Source: Bettongia penicillata ogilbyi
Lineage: Eukaryota > Chordata > Mammalia > Diprotodontia > Potoroidae
DNA: 64,000 bases
Assembly: GCA_023548195.1 (NCBI GenBank)
Contig: JAJHZJ010000335.1
Span: forward strand, 6,560,649-6,624,648
Reading direction: 5' to 3'
This document shows, piece by piece, positions 20,500 through 30,274 of this stretch (within the stretch, counting starts at the first letter, position 1; every line of letters begins with the position of its first letter). A model generated the notes under the pieces. The model made no database searches. It had not been told where the DNA came from and saw only the letters and a list, made by a program, of their open reading frames with translations. Made by a program: the position numbers and the translations under genes.

Positions 20500-20840
20500 C
20501 CTGCTCCTGTATGTGACCAGCACATCTCCTTTTTGGCTCTTTTTGGGCCCACCTGCTTATCTACCTTTTCTTGAGCACGTCATATGTTCTACTTACGCTC
20601 TTTATGTGTCTGTCCACTGTCCTTTGGGCAATATTGATTTTTTCTGAGATTGCAGCTGTCTATAATTCATGGTCACATAATGTCTTCAGGAGAATCCCAA
20701 TGTCAAAGAGATAGGATTTTGTAGCATCAGGCATTTTTGGACATTTGAAATGTGATCTCATCTGGTATTTTTCTCCTACTCAATTTGGGGCCATCTCATT
20801 TTCTGTCTACAGTGTCTAATAGAATACATTGCCCAAACAA
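20500..20840. other. Unassigned sequence
   Basis: T-rich sequence with no family recognised. Confidence 0.45.
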
Positions 20841-20945
20841 ATTAAGTATCTCAGAGCTCAAGGTTATGCAACCAGCAATTGGATTTGAATCTATGCCCTT
20901 AGACTCCAAATTCAGGGCTTGCTGCACTGATTTAGGGGATACATC
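20841..20945 (+). mobile_element. MIR 3' fragment
   Basis: 'gctcaaggttatgcaaccag' and 'caattggatttgaatctatg' match the MIR 3' half. Confidence 0.55.
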
Positions 20946-21064
20946 ATGACTTTCTTCTTTTGTGAAGGGTTATCACATGGAAGAGAGTTCAGATTTTCTC
21001 TGTTTGGCCTGGGAGAGAAGAGTAATTGCCTAAAGTGATAGAAAGGAAGGTTTTGACATAATAT

Positions 21065-21300
21065 GTGAAGATAGGGGGCACAGTGGATCAGGCTGGGAGT
21101 CAGGAAGACTCATCTTACTGAGTTCAAGTCTCAGATGCTTACTAGTTGTGTGACCCTAGGCAAGTCACTTAGCCCTGTTTAGCTCAGTTTCCTCATCTGT
21201 AAAATGACCTAGAGAAGGAAATGGCAAATCACTCTAGTATCCCTGCCAAGAGAAGGGTCATGAAGAGTCAGACATAACAAAAAATAACTGAACAGCTGCA
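21065..21300 (+). mobile_element. Marsupial tRNA-derived SINE, near full length
   Basis: 'gggagtcaggaagactcatc', 'gtgtgaccctaggcaagtca', 'gagaaggaaatggcaaatca' and 'gaagagtcagacataacaa' are in order, ending in an A-rich tail. Confidence 0.9.
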
Positions 21301-21440
21301 AAAACAATAATGAAGATATTGCTTAACAATTAAAGCTGGATAAAAATGGACTAGACTGCCCTACAAAACACTGAACTCTCTATCATTGGAAGTACTCGAC
21401 AGTGGCTTGGACTCTAAAGTCCCTTCTCTCATCTTATGGT
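21301..21440 (+). mobile_element. Possible CR1/L3 3' UTR scrap
   Basis: 'ctatcattggaagtactcga' and 'tctaaagtcccttctctcat' resemble the CR1 3' UTR and its tail. The match is weak. Confidence 0.3.
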
Positions 21441-22015
21441 TCTTAGTAGGGGTTGGATATGACTTTGGGGTAAAGATCTAGATGGGATGATACTTTGGAG
21501 TAGGGCTGGACTAGGAAATATCCTAATGTTTCTTCTATATTAGGAATTTGAGAATTCCATTCTAATGAATCAGCATAAATAAAGAAAAAATGAACAGAAA
21601 ATCTTGGGGTTAAGGGAAATGTGGCCTGAATGTCCAAAAACTAAATAAAGTCAGTAGAAGAGTTCTTGGTCAGGGAAGGAATGTTCCTTGTCCAGCATGG
21701 TGGCCCCTGGCAGGGAGGCTCTAGCCTCCAAAGAGTGAGATGTCAAAATGTTGTAGGGTGAGATGGGCAATGAGATGTGACCATGTGAACACTGAATGGG
21801 GAGCAGAGGCCCTGGGCTCAGTTATAGCTCTGACACTCACTTTGTGCCTTTGGGCAAATCAGTTTACCACTCTGCTAGAATGTGGAAAATAACACTTCTG
21901 TTATCTACCTCACTGGGCTGTTGTAAGGAAACGACTTCAGGAATCTTAATGTGCTGCACAGATGTGAGCTGTTACAGATTCACAGAAACATGAGTTTTTA
22001 GGAGTTAGAAGAGGG
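21441..22015. other. Unassigned sequence
   Basis: No family recognised up to the CR1 fragment, apart from a weak SINE-like stretch near 21805-21960. Confidence 0.4.
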
Positions 22016-22019
22016 ATGG

Positions 22020-23060
22020 GCAGCTATCTAATCTAATTCATATCCAAAGGGAATCCCTACCATAACATGTCAAACAAGAAGTTGCTCAGTCTCTGCTGGA
22101 AGACCTGCAGGGAGGGAAAACCCATGACCTCTCAAGGAAGCCAATTCCATTTTGGGGAACCATTGTAATGGTCCAAGAGCATTTCCTGACACCCAACCTT
22201 AACTGATCTCTTTGTAACTTTCACCTAATGCTCCTGGTTCTGCCACCTAGAAGTCAACAGACTAAGTATAATCCCTCCCTCTCATGACAGCCCTTCAAAT
22301 ATTTGAAGAAATCTATCGCCTTCTTTTGTCCAGGCTAAACACTCCTAGTTCTTTGAAACAACATTGCTATGACATGGTATCACAGCATTTCCCTATCTCA
22401 GGTGCCTTCCTCTAGACACTAGACACTCCCCAGCTTGCCACTATCCCTCTTAAACCATGGCCCGGAACTGAATGAAACAATTCAGATGAGGTATAAGTAG
22501 GGCAAAGTACAATCACCTCCCCTGCAGGCTATGCCTTGCTTAAGACTGCATTTGCTTTTTGAGATACTATGTCACAATGCTAACATATTGAGATTGCAGT
22601 CTACTAAGACCCCAAGATCTTTTCTTGAACAAGTGCTATGAATACACTGCTTCTTCCATGTCATGTTTGCGGAGCTGATTTTTTTTGTACTTAACTGCAA
22701 GATTTTACTTTGATCCCTACTGAATTTTATCTTATTGGATTCAGCCCAATGCTTTATAGCATGTCAGGATCTTTTTGGATCACTCATCTATCATCCAGCA
22801 TGTTAGATTTTCCTCACAGCTCTGTGTCATCTGCAAATCTGATAAGCATGCTGTTTATGCCTTTTTCCAAGCCATTAATAAAAATGTTAGACAATACAAA
22901 GCCAAGCACAGACTCCTGGGGTACAATACTGGAGATCTCCTGCCATGTTGACATTAATGACTACTCTTTGAAGTCCAGCCATCCAACACTTCTGGACCCC
23001 CCCAATTGTTTGATCATCTAGCCCACATATCATTATCTTCTTCACAAGATATTGTGGAGA
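22020..23060 (-). pseudogene. CR1/L3 LINE reverse-transcriptase remnant
   Basis: The reverse strand encodes decayed CR1-type reverse transcriptase. From 23069 it reads KKIMICGLDDQTIGG, then QRVVINVNMAGD, then near 22817-22855 a stretch ending SMLIRFADDTEL, which contains the FADDT form of the catalytic YxDD motif. Typical CR1 reads NKMERCGLDDSTIRW, QRVVINGSMS and KFADDTKL. Lower coordinates continue into downstream CR1 sequence. Frameshifts and stops leave no intact product. It directly abuts an L2 remnant on the same strand. Confidence 0.85.
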
Positions 23061-23580
23061 TAGGAACATTTGGCAACTGAGTGGTTATGCGAAGTGAGGA
23101 ACAGTGGGCTGTCAAAGATAATGCTGAGGTTGCAAAGCTAGGGAATTGGAAGGATGGAGCTACCTTCGACAGAGACAGTGAAGTTCTGAAGGGAGATGAG
23201 TTTGAGGGGAGTACAATGAGGTTTATTTTAGACACAACAAATCTGAGATGTCTAGAAGACAGTCTGAAATGTACACTATGTAATTGGTTATATAGGACTG
23301 AAGTTCAGGGGAGAGACTAGGGCTGGATATATAATTTTGGCAGTCATCTACATAGAGATAAGTAAACTCATGGGGCCGATGAAGTCACAGAGAGTATATA
23401 GAGAAAATTATGCAGAATAGAACTTTGGGGTACATACACAGGGTTTGAGACAGATGATGAACCAGAAAAGGAGGATGAGATCTGCCAAAACAGAGTCTCT
23501 TAGGTAAATTGTAAACCTTAGGGTACAAGATACTTTGTACTCTGGAGTCATCCCTGAGTCCAGGCACAGTCAGGCCGAAG
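23061..23580 (-). pseudogene. L2 LINE reverse-transcriptase remnant
   Basis: The reverse strand at about 23340-23375 reads HEFTYLYVDDCQNY, a decayed match to the L2 motif HGFNYHLYADDSQIY; the catalytic pair is still Asp-Asp. Flanking sequence ('ttggcaactgagtggttatg','gaagttctgaagggagatga') fits L2 in reverse. No open frame remains. Confidence 0.75.
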
Positions 23581-23925
23581 GCAGGTAGGGTTCAGCAAGA
23601 CAAGATGCTGAGTTTGGAGGTAAAAGAGAAAGAGGCAGATCAAACTGAAGACCCAGGAGAGCTCCTGGAGATCCAGAAAACTACAGAGCAATCATAACTA
23701 CTGGGACTGAATGCTGCTTTCAGCAAGGGTCTAATGTGGACTTAGAAGACTGTATGGACCTGTTTTGAGGTCTGCTCTGTCCACCCCTGCTCTCAAGGTC
23801 TCCTGGTATTTAAAGTTTTTAATTTCTCCATTTAGATAGGAATACAGAATACAGACCATTGGTCCTGGAAGTGACTGTAGCAGAGAAAGCTTAGAATGTC
23901 AGAACTGGAAGCTCTTTCTTTCTTT
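23581..23925. other. Unassigned, one reverse tail unit at 23885-23912
   Basis: 'gcttagaatgtcagaactgg' is a single reverse SINE/CR1-tail unit. The rest is unrecognised. Confidence 0.4.
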
Positions 23926-24003
23926 CTTTCTTTATTAATTTATTTGTTTTCAGTTTTCTGCAATCACTTTCATAAGTCTTAGATTTTTCTCCCCCTCGAA
24001 GAA
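23926..24003 (-). mobile_element. L1-type 3' end scrap, reverse
   Basis: A (TTTC)n stretch leads into 'attaatttatttgttttcag' and 'gatttttctccccctcg', the reverse complement of the marsupial L1/HAL1 3' terminus seen in sense at 29050-29110. Confidence 0.5.
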
Positions 24004-24069
24004 TACAATTTCAATGAAGTAAGGACAAGGATGTAGGAATTTCTAGGGTCTTGGAATTGTGGGATTCAA

Positions 24070-24230
24070 AGAATTAGGCTTCAGAACCTAGGAATCACTA
24101 AGTATATCCTCCCCATGTTATAGATAAGGGAACTCAAGTCCAGAGAAGGGAAGAAATTTCCCTAAGTTCACTGTCTCCTGAGTTCAGTGTTCTGTCCATT
24201 ATTCAGTCTACACTATCTCCTTGTCTGGTG
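24070..24230 (+). mobile_element. MIR-type SINE
   Basis: 'ccccatgttatagataaggg', 'aactcaagtccagagaaggg' and 'tctcctgagttcagtgttct' fit the MIR core and 3' half. Confidence 0.6.
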
Positions 24231-24294
24231 GAAGAGGGTTGCAACTCTCAGGACTAATGTGGAAATGATCATTCTGGGCTCACAGGATCTGGAA

Positions 24295-25384
24295 CTGGAA
24301 TTTAATCCCATTAAAATGCTTATTAAGCAAGCCTTCCTTGTGTCCCAGGCACCATGATAAGGTACTGGGGCTATAAAGATAGACATGAATCCATTTTACT
24401 GGAGGGATGCCACACATACACACAGATTATTAAATCAAAGATAACTGGAGGAGGGAGATAACACTAACAACTGGGAGGGAGCAAAGTCCGGGAAGACATC
24501 ATAGAACACAAGGGACCTAAATTGAACCTTAAAAGAAAAAAAAGCAAGGATTCTAAGAATTAGAGATGATTGGGAAGTATATTTCAGGGAGGAAAGTGGA
24601 ATTGCATAAATGCACCAAAGTGGGAGTTGCAATGTCAAATCTAGTAAAAATCAAGAAGATGATTTTGGCTCAAATGGAGAACACTTGAAAGAAAGTCAAT
24701 GGAAATGAGTTGGAAAAGTAGGTGGGAGGCATATCGCAGAAGATCTTGAACACCAGACCAAGGAGTTTTGATTGTATCTTAGATTCAATAAAGAGTCACT
24801 AAAGAGTTTTGAGAAGGGGAGTAGTATGGTCAGATATATATTTTAGAGGGGAAGTATTTTGGCAGTTGTGTGGAAGATGGATTGAAGAGAAGGTAAGCTA
24901 ATTAGGAGGCTATTTCAAGAGCAATGGGGCCTGAGTGGGGCTGTGGTTATGGGAGTGGAAAGAAAGGGATGAATCTGAGAGCTGTGGTTTAAGAAGTAAC
25001 TTGGCAACTGATTGGGTGTGGGAGGTGAAGGAAAGGAAAGAGTTTAGCATGATTCCAAGGTTATACCCTTGAATGACTGGGAGGATGGTGGTGCTCTCAA
25101 AAGGAATATGGGAGTTTGAAAGAGTAGATAGGCAAAAGGAAGAGAAAGAAGTCATGGACAGTGTCCCTGGAGATATTTATGCTTATGGAGTGACAAAGGA
25201 GACTAAGAAGAAACAGTGAGATAGGAAGGGAGCTAATCAGAAGAGAACAGTATTACAGAAGCCAAGGAGAGATGGCATCCAGGAAGAGGAAGATAGTTAA
25301 CATTATTGAAAGCAGCAGAAGGGTCAAGAGGAATGAGGAATGAGAAAAAAACAGTCTTTGGATTATTCGTTAAAAGACTATTGG
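24295..25384 (-). pseudogene. L2 LINE, 3' end through reverse-transcriptase region
   Basis: 24295-24425 is the L2 terminus in reverse ('cttattaagcaagccttcct'). Further along, the reverse strand reads TTILPVIQGYNLGIMLNSF and FTSHTQSVAKL near 25100-25020 and LIPLDPSAAFNNVNYLPL near 25340, matching L2 landmarks TTILPVTQARNLGVILDSS and LLDLSAAFDTVDHPLL. The LINE is broken by indels and interrupted at 25384 by an L1 fragment, resuming at 25871. Confidence 0.85.
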
Positions 25385-25870
25385 CAATTTTTGTGTTAGC
25401 AAAAACTTGAAAATAAAGTGGATGCCCATTGACCAGGAATTGATTATACAAATTACTGTACATGAATAGGATGGTATATTACTACATCATTGGAAATAAT
25501 GAATATGAAGGATTCAGAGAAGCATAGGAAGATACATAAGCAGAATCAGGAAAACAATATACACAATGACTTTAACAATGCGAACTGAAAGAATGAAAAA
25601 AATCTAAATGCTGTATAATTACAGTAACTAACCTTGGCCTTGAAGAAGAGATGAGAAATATGTCTCCTTTCTTTGCAACAGTGTGGTACTGTGAGTGGGG
25701 GGCATTGATTATACTATTAGATTGTGTTGATATATTGGTTAATTTTGCCAGACTGCTTTCTCTTTCTCTCTTTTTTTATTCTTTGTTACAAGAGCTAGCT
25801 TACTGGGTAGGGGAAGAAGGAGGGACATATTTAGAAATAAAGATGATGTAAAAACAAAAAATCAATATAA
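25385..25870 (+). mobile_element. L1-type LINE 3' fragment inserted in L2
   Basis: 'gcaaaaacttgaaaataaag', 'tggatgcccattgaccagga' and 'gcagaatcaggaaaacaata' match the 3' end of a marsupial L1-type LINE, ending in an A-rich tail ('gtaaaaacaaaaaatcaat'). A copy of the same 3' end type is at 47640-48245. Possible decayed target duplication: 'gactattggcaatttttgtg' before and 'gactatttgtg' after. Confidence 0.7.
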
Positions 25871-25985
25871 AATTTAAGACTATTTGTGGCCTTGGAAAGA
25901 GTAGCTTCAGTAGAGTGGTGGTGTGGGAAGTCAGATTACAAGATGCAGGGCAGTAAAGGGGTGATGAGGAAGTGGACGTAGGGAC
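25871..25985 (-). mobile_element. L2 LINE continuation after L1 insertion
   Basis: 'ttggaaagagtagcttcagt', 'gtggtggtgtgggaagtcag' and 'attacaagatgcagggcagt' continue the L2 reverse-strand sequence cut at 25384. Confidence 0.75.
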
Positions 25986-26132
25986 CTTAGATATCAACTC
26001 ATCCAAACATTTCATTTTACCAAGGAGAAAACTCTTCGGTACAGAGAGGAAAGACTTGCTGAATGTCGCTCAGTAAGGAGCAGATTCAGAATTCAAACCC
26101 GGATTTCCTCGCTCTAAATCAGGACTAACTGG
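25986..26132 (+). mobile_element. MIR 3' half
   Basis: 'cattttaccaaggagaaaac' and 'cagaattcaaacccggattt' match the MIR core and 3' domain. Confidence 0.65.
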
Positions 26133-26134
26133 GC

Positions 26135-26345
26135 CTTCTGTGTGCCAGAGTCCAGCCAAACTGCTCCTCACACACATCAGTCATGCCATCTACAATCTCC
26201 TCTCCTCACCTGTGCCTGCAATATGCTTCCTTCTTACCTCCAGCTCTTGGAACCCCAGCTTCCTTCAGGGTCGAGTTCTATCTCCACCTTCTACTTGTAG
26301 CCATTTTGGATCCCACCCAACTGCTATACCTCCTTTGCCCCAAAT
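26135..26345 (+). mobile_element. L2 LINE 3' ORF2 fragment
   Basis: 'tcttggaaccccagcttcct' and 'tcgagttctatctccacctt' resemble the L2 region 'cctggcttccctggcttcc...ccaccttctac'. Two overlapping 113-114-residue frames here are L2-derived or accidental, not genes. Confidence 0.55.
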
Positions 26346-26514
26346 GGTCTTGGATCTCTTTGGTCTACCCCATCTATGTGGCCTTTCCCAGCTGGACTGG
26401 AAGTGCTTCAAGGATAGGAGTTGTGTCCTCCAGAAGGAGGACCCAAGCAGTCCTTGGGGGCAGAATCCCCAGCAGCAGTAGAAGCTGTTTAAAGATCCCT
26501 CAACCCACAGGCGC
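26346..26514. other. Unassigned sequence
   Basis: Short stretch between L2 and the half-L1; the last bases probably hold the insertion site, but I could not fix a target duplication. Confidence 0.4.
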
Positions 26515-26599
26515 CAAAGGTCAGTGAGAGGGTTTTTTCAGCTGGCTGAGAAGGGAGCGGGGTCTTCCCATAGCTCTGGCCTCAGGAGGCAGCAGAGGC

Positions 26600-26850
26600 T
26601 GCATCAGGCCACAGCAGCTCCCACATCCATGGTTGGATGGTAAACCCCTAGCAGAACTGAGCAGCTGATTCTTACCTCAGCCCTGTGTGGCAGCCCTTCC
26701 CCCACCTAATGCTCCTGGAGGAATTGAGCAGCTGATCTTTATCTCACACAGAATGGTGACCCTGCCCCTGCCTAAAGCCCCTGGGGGAACTGAGCAGTTT
26801 ATCTGAATCTCAGTCCCTACTGCTGACTTTGTGGAACTGGAGGCCAGGTG
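26600..26850 (+). promoter_or_regulatory. Tandem units in HAL1-like 5' UTR, possible promoter monomers
   Basis: The phrase 'aactgagcagctgattctta' and variants recur at 26655, 26722 ('aattgagcagctgatcttta') and 26788 ('aactgagcagtttatctgaa'), spacings 67 and 66 bp, each preceded by 'cct(g/a)...agc(c/t)cctgg'-like sequence. Promoter function is inferred by analogy with monomer-type L1 5' UTRs. Confidence 0.55.
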
Positions 26851-27023
26851 GTTGTGGAGAGGAAACTACTACTTACAGATTCTGGGCACAAAAGTTTCTT
26901 GTTGCTCCAAAACCAGTGTACATGCTTGATTGTGCCACTTTGGAGGAACTGAGATCTTACAGATCCCCAGAGTATACCCTACTCTTGACAAAGAACCCAA
27001 AAGTCAAGTAACTGGTTGGAAAA

Positions 27024-28134
27024 ATGCCCCAAAAGGGGAAAAAAATAAGACTACAGAAGGTTACTTTCTTGGTGAACAGATATCTTCTCTCATCCTTTCA
27101 GATGAGGAAGAACAATGCTTACCATCAGGGAAAGACATAAAAGTCAAGGCTTCTGTATCCTAAACATCCAAAATAAATATTCAATGGTCTCAGACCATGG
27201 AAGAGCTCAAAAAGGATTTTTAAAATCAAGTAAGAGAGGTAGAGGAAAAATTGAGAAGAGAAATGAGAGAGATGCAAGAAAAGCATGAAAAGCAGGTCAA
27301 CAACTTGCTAAAGGAGACCCCAAAAAATGCTGAAGAAAATAACACCTTGAAAAATAGGCTAACTCAATTGGCAAAAGGGGTTCAGAAAGCCAATGAGGAG
27401 AAGACTGCTTTAAAAAGCAGAATTAGTCAAATGGAAAAGGAGGTTCAAAAGCTCACTGAAGAAAATAGTTCTTTCAAAATTAGAATGGAACAGATGGAGG
27501 CTAATGACTTTATGAGAAACCAAGAAATCACAAGACAAAACCAAAAGAATGAAAAAATGGAAGATCATGTGAAATATCTCATTGGAAAAACAACTGACCT
27601 GGAAAATAGATCCAGGAGAGACAATTTAAAAATTGTGGGACTACCTGAAAGCCATGACCAAAAAAAGAGCCTAGACATCATCTTTCATGAAATAATCAAG
27701 GAAAACTGCCCTGATATTCTAGAACCAGGGGGCAAAATAAATATTGAAAGAATCCACAGATCACCTCCTAAAAGACATCCAAAAAGAGAAACCCTTAGGA
27801 ACATTGTAGCTAACTTCCAGAGTTACCAGCTCAAGGAGAAAATATTGCAAGCAGTTAGAAACAATTTGAGTATAGTGGAAACACAAGCAGGATTAACACA
27901 AGATCTAGCAGCTTCTACATTAAGGGATTGAAGGGCTTGAAATATGATATTTCAGAAGTCAAAGGAACTTGGACTAAAACCAAAAAAATCACTTACCCAG
28001 AAAAACTGAGTATAATACTTCAGGGGAAAAAATGGTCTTTCAATGAAATACAGGACTTTCAAGAATTCTTGAAGAAAAGACCAGAGCTGAAAAGAAAATT
28101 TGACTTTCAAACACAAGAATCAAGAGAAGCATGA
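27024..28134 (+). pseudogene. L1-type ORF1 (nucleic-acid-binding protein), disrupted
   Basis: Likely original start is the ATG at 27024 (MPQKGKK). A frameshift in the A-run near 27038-27046 moves the reading into the frame carrying KTTEGYFLGEQISS. In-frame stops follow at 27161 and 27221 (TAA, just after MEELKKDF at 27197). The frame is then open to 27931: a charged coiled coil (27251-27600) with leucine/isoleucine heptads, an RRM-type segment with ENRSRRDNLKIVGLPE (about 27605-27652), then RIHRSPPKRHPKRETLRNI typical of the L1 ORF1p C-terminal domain. A second frameshift near 27928 puts the rest (GLKYDISEVKG...) in another frame to the stop at 28132. It cannot make a full protein. Confidence 0.9.
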
Positions 28135-28258
28135 AAAGGTAAACAAGAAATAGAAATCATAAAGGACTTACTAAAGTTGAACTGTTTACATTCCTACATG
28201 GAAAGACAATATTTGTAAATCTCGAAACTTTTTTCATTATCTGGGTAGTTGGTGGGAT

Positions 28259-28261
<3 letters not shown>

Positions 28262-28294
<33 letters not shown>
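28262..28294. repeat. (CA)n microsatellite in HAL1-like 3' UTR
   Basis: Sixteen or so uninterrupted CA dinucleotides inside the element. Confidence 0.98.
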
Positions 28295-28297
<3 letters not shown>

Positions 28298-28811
28298 GGA
28301 GAGACAGAGCACAGGGTGAGTTGAATAGGAAGGGATCATATCTAAAAATGAAATTAAGGGGTGAGAGAGGAATATATTGGGTGGAGAAAAGGAAAATGGA
28401 ATGGGGCAAATTATCTCTCACAAAAAAGGCAAGAAAAAGACTTTTCAACGGAGGGAAAAAGAGGGGAGGTGAGAGGGAAAACGTGAAGCTTACTCTCATC
28501 ACATTTGACTCAAGGAAGAAATAAAATGCACACTTATTTTGGTATGAAAACCTATCTTACAATACAGGAAAGTGGAGGAGAAGGGGATAAGCAAGATGGG
28601 GGGAATGATGGAAAGGAAGGCAATGGGAGGAGGGAGGAATTAAAAGTCAACATTCTTGGGGAGGGACAAGGTCAAAAGAGAGAATAGAAGAAATGGGGGG
28701 CAGGATAGGATGGAGGGAAATATAGTTAGTCTTACACAACATGACTATTATGGAAGTCATTTTCAAAACTACACATATATAGCCTATATTAAATTGCTTG
28801 CCTTCCCAGTA

Positions 28812-29045
28812 GGGATGGGTGGGGAGGGAGGAAGGAGGAGAAGTTGAACTCAAAGTTTTAGGACCAACTGCTGAGTACTGTTCTTGCTTACAACTGGGAA
28901 ACAAGAAATACAGGTAATGGGGTATAGAAATTTATCTTGCCCTATATGACAAAAGAGAAGATGGGGATAAGGGAAGGAAGGGCAGATTGGTGATGGGGTA
29001 ATTAGAATGCTCGGTGTTTTGGGGGGAGGGGAGAGATGGGGAGGG
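28812..29045 (+). other. G-quadruplex-prone 3' UTR of HAL1-like element
   Basis: Two runs satisfy a four-G-tract pattern: 'gggatgggtggggaggg' at 28813-28828 and GGGGGG/GGGG/GGGG/GGG runs at 29021-29045. G-rich polypurine 3' UTRs are a known feature of mammalian L1s. Whether these fold is not shown here. Confidence 0.6.
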
Positions 29046-29114
29046 AATTTGGAACTCAAAATTTTGTGGAAATGAATGTTGAAAACTTAAAATAAAGTTA
29101 AAAAAAATAATTTT

Positions 29115-29400
29115 TTTTTTAAAAAACCAGAAAGATTTAAGCACATAAAAGTCTACTCAGCCCCTACACAGATACTGATGCAGGGACCCCCATACATGCA
29201 CTCATGGGCACGGGTATAAATTCTGTACACACTCAAATCCACATGTGCACACACACTACGGGCCCAGTGAAACACACATGCACACATACACAGACATGCA
29301 CACTTGCATGCATTTCCATATCTGGGAGCACAGATACAGAGACTTAGACACATGGCCACATTTGCACATACACATACATGCTCACAAATGCACATAGAAT
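29115..29400. repeat. Degenerate CACATGC/ACACA-rich repeat
   Basis: Irregular repeats of 'acacatgcacac' and 'catacacagacatgcacact' style sequence. The antisense Cys-rich frame (29153-29506, with many Cys/Val/Met residues) is created by this composition. Confidence 0.8.
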
Positions 29401-30270
29401 CCTTTACATAGAATCCTTTCCTATCTAACCTGCCACTCCCTAGCTGATGAAAACCAAGGAGGGCAGCAGCTATTCTGCTCATCTTAAACAGTTCTGGGCC
29501 TTTCACAAAGCCTTATTCAACTGCATCTGCCTGAAGCTCCTCAATGTCCCATAAGGCGAATGAACTAGCTTCTTTAATGGAACAGGGCAGTGCTGGGGGA
29601 ATTCTGGATTCTTCCTAAATGTCTTGCCCAAAGGCCAAGAACCCATATCCAATTGTGGAGAAGGTTGGCTGGGAGGTTGAGAAAACTCTCTCCTTTTGAC
29701 TTTCTTCTTTTCCTAGCTCATAAAATGGATCTAGGAGAGCATGTCAGCTCATTTTGCCAACAGAAATCAACTTAGTCTCCATCTCCCACCCCTACCCTGT
29801 GTGTCTTCCCTGGAGCACCCCTCCTCTCCTGCCTGTGAGCATCAAGAGCCAATTTGATATTTGCAGTGTGGGCTGCAATTGTATTTTCTTGAAAAATGGG
29901 CTTGTTTGGCTCACAAGGGACAGCCCAGCTTTAAATGAGTCAGAGCAGAAACCGACATGCAGCAGGTCAAGGCTACGGCATATGAACAGAACTCTGGAGT
30001 TATGGAACCCCTTAGAGCTCTTAGCCTGGCTGTCATCAATCATGAAAAGAGTATTGGGGCAGCTGACTCATCACCTGTCTATCAGTCAGCCTTTGGGCAT
30101 GACTCCCCTCTCTGTGACAGGCAGGGAAGATCAATGGGGACCTGAAACCTGCAGCTTGTACCAAGAGCTAGAGAACTGCCAGAGCAGTGAAGACTTTACT
30201 GAGATGAGTGATTAGTTAGATCAGCTTACTTCTATTAACATGGAATGTTTAACTCATGAAAAACCTTCAA
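29401..30270. promoter_or_regulatory. Repeat-poor block; candidate conserved non-coding element (about 29690-30060)
   Basis: No transposon landmarks are seen. The longest non-repeat open stretch in the window (about 29754-30215) opens on TTG rather than ATG and has no recognised domain. Sequence such as 'gatatttgcagtgtgggctg' and 'tttaaatgagtcagagcag' is complex and unique-looking. Regulatory role is inference only. Confidence 0.25.
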
Positions 30271-30274
30271 ACAA

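Larger units (their letters stand above)
26515..29112 (+). mobile_element. HAL1-like (half-L1) element, near full length
   Basis: About 2.6 kb organised as 5' UTR (26515-27023), decayed L1 ORF1 (27024-28134) and long purine-rich 3' UTR ending 'ttaaaataaagttaaaaaa' (28135-29112). ORF1 passes directly into the 3' UTR with no sign of an endonuclease/reverse-transcriptase ORF2. That is the defining layout of HAL1 elements, L1-derived retrotransposons moved in trans and known from marsupials and placentals. An internal deletion of ORF2 in a normal L1 is the alternative. Confidence 0.8.

Noticed and set aside
26140..26527. Two overlapping 113-114-residue frames
   Set aside because: Lie over an L2 3' fragment in different frames; no intact domain.
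26515..29112. Complete active L1
   Set aside because: No ORF2, and ORF1 has two frameshifts and two in-frame stops.
29153..29506. Cys-rich antisense frame of 117 residues
   Set aside because: Arises from the ACACATGC-rich repeat.
29754..30215. 153-codon open stretch as a protein gene
   Set aside because: Opens on TTG, has no domain, no splice or promoter context and no codon pattern; kept only as part of a repeat-free block.
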